From assembly GCA_944377765.1 (NCBI GenBank), contig CALWFX010000038.1:1-10806 (forward strand): a stretch of 10,806 bases of DNA, given 5' to 3'. This document shows, one piece after another, positions 8,811 through 10,806 of the stretch (its first letter is position 1; each line of letters begins with the position of its first letter). A model generated the notes under the pieces. The model was not told the origin of the DNA, did no database searches, and worked only from the letters and a program-made list of their open reading frames with translations. Made by a program: the position numbers and the translations under genes. Source of the DNA: an uncultured Clostridia bacterium (GTDB taxonomy: Bacteria; Bacillota; Clostridia; Christensenellales; UBA1242).

Positions 8811-8838
8811 ATTTTATCATAAAGAAAAAATATTTCAA
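8811..8838 (-). promoter_or_regulatory. Probable sigma-70-type promoter of the giant gene
   Basis: On the minus strand TTGAAA (8838-8833) is separated by 16 bases from TAAAAT (8816-8811). These are close to the -35 and -10 consensus. Transcription would begin near 8804, leaving a short leader of about 16 bases that contains only the ribosome-binding site. The region is so A/T-rich that -10-like hexamers are common by chance, so support comes mainly from the -35 match, the spacing and the position. Confidence 0.45.
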
Positions 8839-9109
8839 AATAAATAGATATAATTATTATAAATATATATTAAATAAATAATACATATAAAAATAAATTA
8901 AAGATAATTTTTAATTAAATTAAAAGGAAATTTATATATATTTTAAATATTGTCCATATAATATTTTCAGCAAGTTATTAAAAATAAAATACTTAAAATA
9001 ATAAAAAATATTAAAAAAATAGCATTTTTTAATAAAAAAATTAAAATTTTTATGTATTTTTTATTATTTTTTAATTAAAATTAATTTTTTATACAAAATA
9101 TTAATAATT
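8839..9109. other. Extremely AT-rich divergent intergenic region
   Basis: No gene is present between the promoter of the giant gene and the start at 9110. Counting 8821-9109 gives 19 G or C in 289 bases, about 7%, far below the neighbouring genes. The slightly richer patch at about 8951-8973 holds a perfect plus-strand TATAAT at 8957-8962, with no convincing -35 partner. It is a possible but weak promoter candidate for the gene at 9110. A small A/T stem (AAAAAAT 9014-9020 with ATTTTTT 9024-9030, loop AGC) is also present. The many A and T tracts could give curved or easily melted DNA; that is inference. Confidence 0.6.
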
Positions 9110-9691
9110 ATGAAAGAAAAAACAATTAATTTTTTTAAAAATTTATTTTTATATTTCAGTGCATTTGTTCCGATGTATATTTTGGTTTTTGTTAAACTTG
9201 TGGTGGAGATAATAAACAACAACTTATCGTTCAATGTGCTTAACACTCTTAACTTTGCAACATTATTACTGCTTATTGTGTGCGGAATTATTGGTCTTCT
9301 TTGGAATGTTAAGTATAACGAAGATGAAGCAAAAGACATAATAATTTTAGAAAAGAAAAACATAACCGATCAACACTTTTTGGGGTACTTTTCTTTATTT
9401 GTCTTTTTTGCAATTCCGCTTGATTTGTCGCTGGTGAGTGCTTATTGCGTTTATCTTTTGGTGCTCATCTTTATTGGAATTGTTTATATAAATAATTCGC
9501 TTTATTACATCAATCCACTTTTAAACATTTTAGGCTTCAATTTTTATGATATCACCTTTAAAGATGTTGTGAGTGGCGAAATTAAAACAGCAAAGATATT
9601 TTATAAAGGCGACTTAATTATTGAAAACAAAACTTATTGGGCAAAGATTAAAAACAAACATTTTTGCTTTATTGATAAAAAACATAAATAA
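9110..9691 (+). CDS. Four-helix membrane protein, KwaA-like (orphan)
   Basis: A 193-residue protein with four hydrophobic segments at about residues 12-36, 47-65, 90-106 and 108-127, followed by a soluble, Lys-rich C-terminal part of about 65 residues. Visible motifs are FSAFVPMYILVFVK in the first helix, ITDQHFLGYFSLF before the third, and YYINPLLNILGFNFYDI just after the fourth. From memory this layout and the Y-x-N-P-x-L-N-x-x-G-[YF] pattern resemble KwaA, the membrane subunit of the Kiwa antiphage system, and related orphan proteins. This is recollection, not a search. No KwaB gene lies beside it: it stands alone, divergent from the surface-protein gene and convergent with aspS. The ATG at 9110 is the only sensible start, since no in-frame ATG lies upstream, but there is no Shine-Dalgarno sequence in the A/T-only leader. 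The TAA stop is immediately followed by a terminator. The gene is very likely real; the family call is tentative. Confidence 0.88.
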   Translation: MKEKTINFFKNLFLYFSAFVPMYILVFVKLVVEIINNNLSFNVLNTLNFATLLLLIVCGIIGLLWNVKYNEDEAKDIIILEKKNITDQHFLGYFSLFVFFAIPLDLSLVSAYCVYLLVLIFIGIVYINNSLYYINPLLNILGFNFYDITFKDVVSGEIKTAKIFYKGDLIIENKTYWAKIKNKHFCFIDKKHK

Positions 9692-9720
9692 AAAATGGCA
9701 TTGAAGTTCAATACCATTTT
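9692..9720. terminator. Bidirectional terminator shared by the membrane-protein gene and aspS
   Basis: AAAATGG (9692-9698) pairs with CCATTTT (9714-9720). Inside, after one C-A mismatch, ATTGA pairs with TCAAT around a small loop. On the plus strand the stem runs into TTTTATTTTT, and on the minus strand into TTTTTTATTT, so it can stop transcription from both sides. It directly follows the stop codon of the plus-strand gene (9689-9691) and lies about 38 bases beyond the aspS stop (9759-9761). Confidence 0.75.
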
Positions 9721-9758
9721 ATTTTTAAAGGTTGCTATACCACTAGAATTTGATGGCA

Positions 9759-10806
9759 TCACCTAAGTTTGATGTGGCATTCGCGGAGTTGAAGTTCGGT
9801 TACAGTGTTTGGAGCACCCATCATAAGGTCTTGTGCTTTTTTGTTCATTGGGAAAGCAACAACTTCACGAATTGATGGAGTGTCAAGAAGTAACATAACC
9901 ATTCTGTCAACACCAGGAGCAATGCCTGCGTGAGGTGGAGCGCCATATTGGAAAGCATTGTAAAGGGCAGAGAATTTGTTTTTGATAACTTCTTCATTAT
10001 ATCCAGCAATAGCAAATGCTTTTCTCATGATGTTAATGTCATGATTTCTAACAGCACCAGATGAAAGTTCCACACCATTAACAACAATATCATATTGATA
10101 AGCCAAAACTTCAAGTGGGTCTTTGGTGTTAAGTGCTTCGAGTCCGCCTTGTGGCATACTGAATGGGTTGTGAGAGAAGTCGATTTTCCCTTCTTCTTCG
10201 TTATATTCAAACATTGGGAAGTCAACAATCCAGCAGAATTTATAGATATTCTTTTCGCAAAGGTTAAGTTTTTCGCCAAGCATCATGCGGATGATTGAAA
10301 GCACACGACAAACAAGCTTGTATTCATCAGCAACAATGAAGATTGCATCTCCAAGTTTTGCATTGCATTTTTTGATTAATGCTTCTTTTTCTTCTTCTGT
10401 CATGAACTTAACAAGTGGACCTGTTAAACCTTCTTCGGTAATCTTCACATAGGCAAGTCCTTTTGCACCATTGTCAAGAGCTGTTTGTGTAAGTTCGTCA
10501 TATTGGCGTCTTGGAAGTGCTCCAACAGGGGCGCAAATACCATGAATTGTTTTACCTTTGAAAGCATTGAAAGTTGTGTTTGCAAAAACATCGTTAAGTT
10601 TAACAATTTCAAGAGGGTTTCTAAGGTCTGGCTTGTCTGTTCCATATTTATCCATAGCATCGCGATAAGTTATTCTTGTGAAAGGAACTTTATCAACTTT
10701 ATATTTTCCATGTTTTTCAAAGATTTTTGGCAAAACATTTTCCATAACAGAAAAAACATCTTCTTGTGTTGCAAAACTAATTTCCATATCAAATTGATAG
10801 AATTCC
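9759..10806 (-). CDS. aspS: Aspartyl-tRNA synthetase, C-terminal part (5' end outside the window)
   Basis: Class II synthetase that attaches aspartate to tRNA-Asp in the cytoplasm. The visible 348 residues (about 590 is usual) begin in EFYQFDMEISF, the end of class II motif 2; the frame runs off the window edge, so the Met at 10787 is internal. In order come YGTDKPDLRNP (about residues 54-64), the bacterial-specific GAD insertion containing GLAYVKITEEGLTGPLVKF, the conserved VDFPMFEYNEEEGK, SHNPFSMPQGG, GVELSSGAVRNHDI, and motif 3 in APGVDRMVML. The protein ends QLRECHIKLR and TGA, where the family normally finishes, so it is intact at the C-terminus. The anticodon-binding OB fold and motif 1 lie outside the window. 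EFYQ-D, SHNPFSMPQGG and AFPMNKKAQDLMMGAP recall the variant common in Alphaproteobacteria rather than the HHPF form of Bacillus and E. coli. It converges on the 9110-9691 gene and shares its terminator. Confidence 0.97.
   Translation of the reverse strand, partial: EFYQFDMEISFATQEDVFSVMENVLPKIFEKHGKYKVDKVPFTRITYRDAMDKYGTDKPDLRNPLEIVKLNDVFANTTFNAFKGKTIHGICAPVGALPRRQYDELTQTALDNGAKGLAYVKITEEGLTGPLVKFMTEEEKEALIKKCNAKLGDAIFIVADEYKLVCRVLSIIRMMLGEKLNLCEKNIYKFCWIVDFPMFEYNEEEGKIDFSHNPFSMPQGGLEALNTKDPLEVLAYQYDIVVNGVELSSGAVRNHDINIMRKAFAIAGYNEEVIKNKFSALYNAFQYGAPPHAGIAPGVDRMVMLLLDTPSIREVVAFPMNKKAQDLMMGAPNTVTELQLRECHIKLR

Noticed and set aside
8789..9109. Replication origin
   Set aside because: The region is AT-rich but I saw no cluster of DnaA boxes (TTATCCACA-like) and no dnaA or dnaN beside it.
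9064..9363. Minus-strand open frame opposite the start of the 193-residue gene
   Set aside because: The plus-strand frame has clear membrane helices and family-like motifs; the antisense product is Lys/Ile/Leu-rich noise running into the AT-only intergenic region.
9738..9761. Readthrough of the aspS TGA (UGA as tryptophan) or a frameshifted ending GDAIKF
   Set aside because: HIKLR is where this family ends, a stop soon follows in either case, and tryptophans in the window are encoded by TGG.
10025..10660. Short open frames inside aspS on both strands
   Set aside because: They overlap the conserved AspRS reading frame and show no independent support.

Overview
The window suggests an AT-rich bacterium, most likely an uncultured low-GC member of the Bacillota. 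This rests on the base composition, one clear GAGGT ribosome-binding site, a giant surface protein with an N-terminal signal peptide and a C-terminal membrane anchor with a basic tail, and a bacterial-type aspartyl-tRNA synthetase with an inserted GAD domain. The assignment is an inference. The AspRS wording is of a type I associate with Alphaproteobacteria and some uncultured lineages, so the phylum should not be taken as settled. The standard genetic code appears to be used: tryptophans are TGG, and aspS ends in TGA at the place where the family normally ends.

Layout from left to right. (1) Bases 1-125 hold the last 40 codons of an unrecognised plus-strand gene. (2) Bases 126-547 contain no gene. 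They hold two arrays of short hairpin units, at 151-245 in plus-strand sense and at 415-543 in minus-strand sense, which point at each other with a bidirectional terminator-like hairpin (298-340) between them. Each array therefore lies in the 3' untranslated region of one of two convergent genes and reads in the sense direction of that transcript. (3) Bases 548-8788 (minus) are one 2746-residue secreted, membrane-anchored protein built from Ig-like modules. (4) Bases 8789-9109 are a divergent intergenic region of extremely low GC, about 7% over most of its length. It carries the promoter and ribosome-binding site of the giant gene. (5) Bases 9110-9691 (plus) encode a 193-residue, four-helix membrane protein that resembles the KwaA subunit of the Kiwa antiphage system, with no KwaB partner in view. 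(6) Bases 9692-9720 form a shared convergent terminator. (7) Bases 9759-10806 (minus) are the C-terminal part of aspS, cut by the window end inside class II motif 2.

The genes do not form an operon and no shared pathway can be inferred. The most unusual signal is the pair of mosaic hairpin arrays: short conserved linkers (AAGAG before and CATG/CATTG after) separate palindromes whose sequences differ from unit to unit while still base-pairing. I know of no named element with this pattern.
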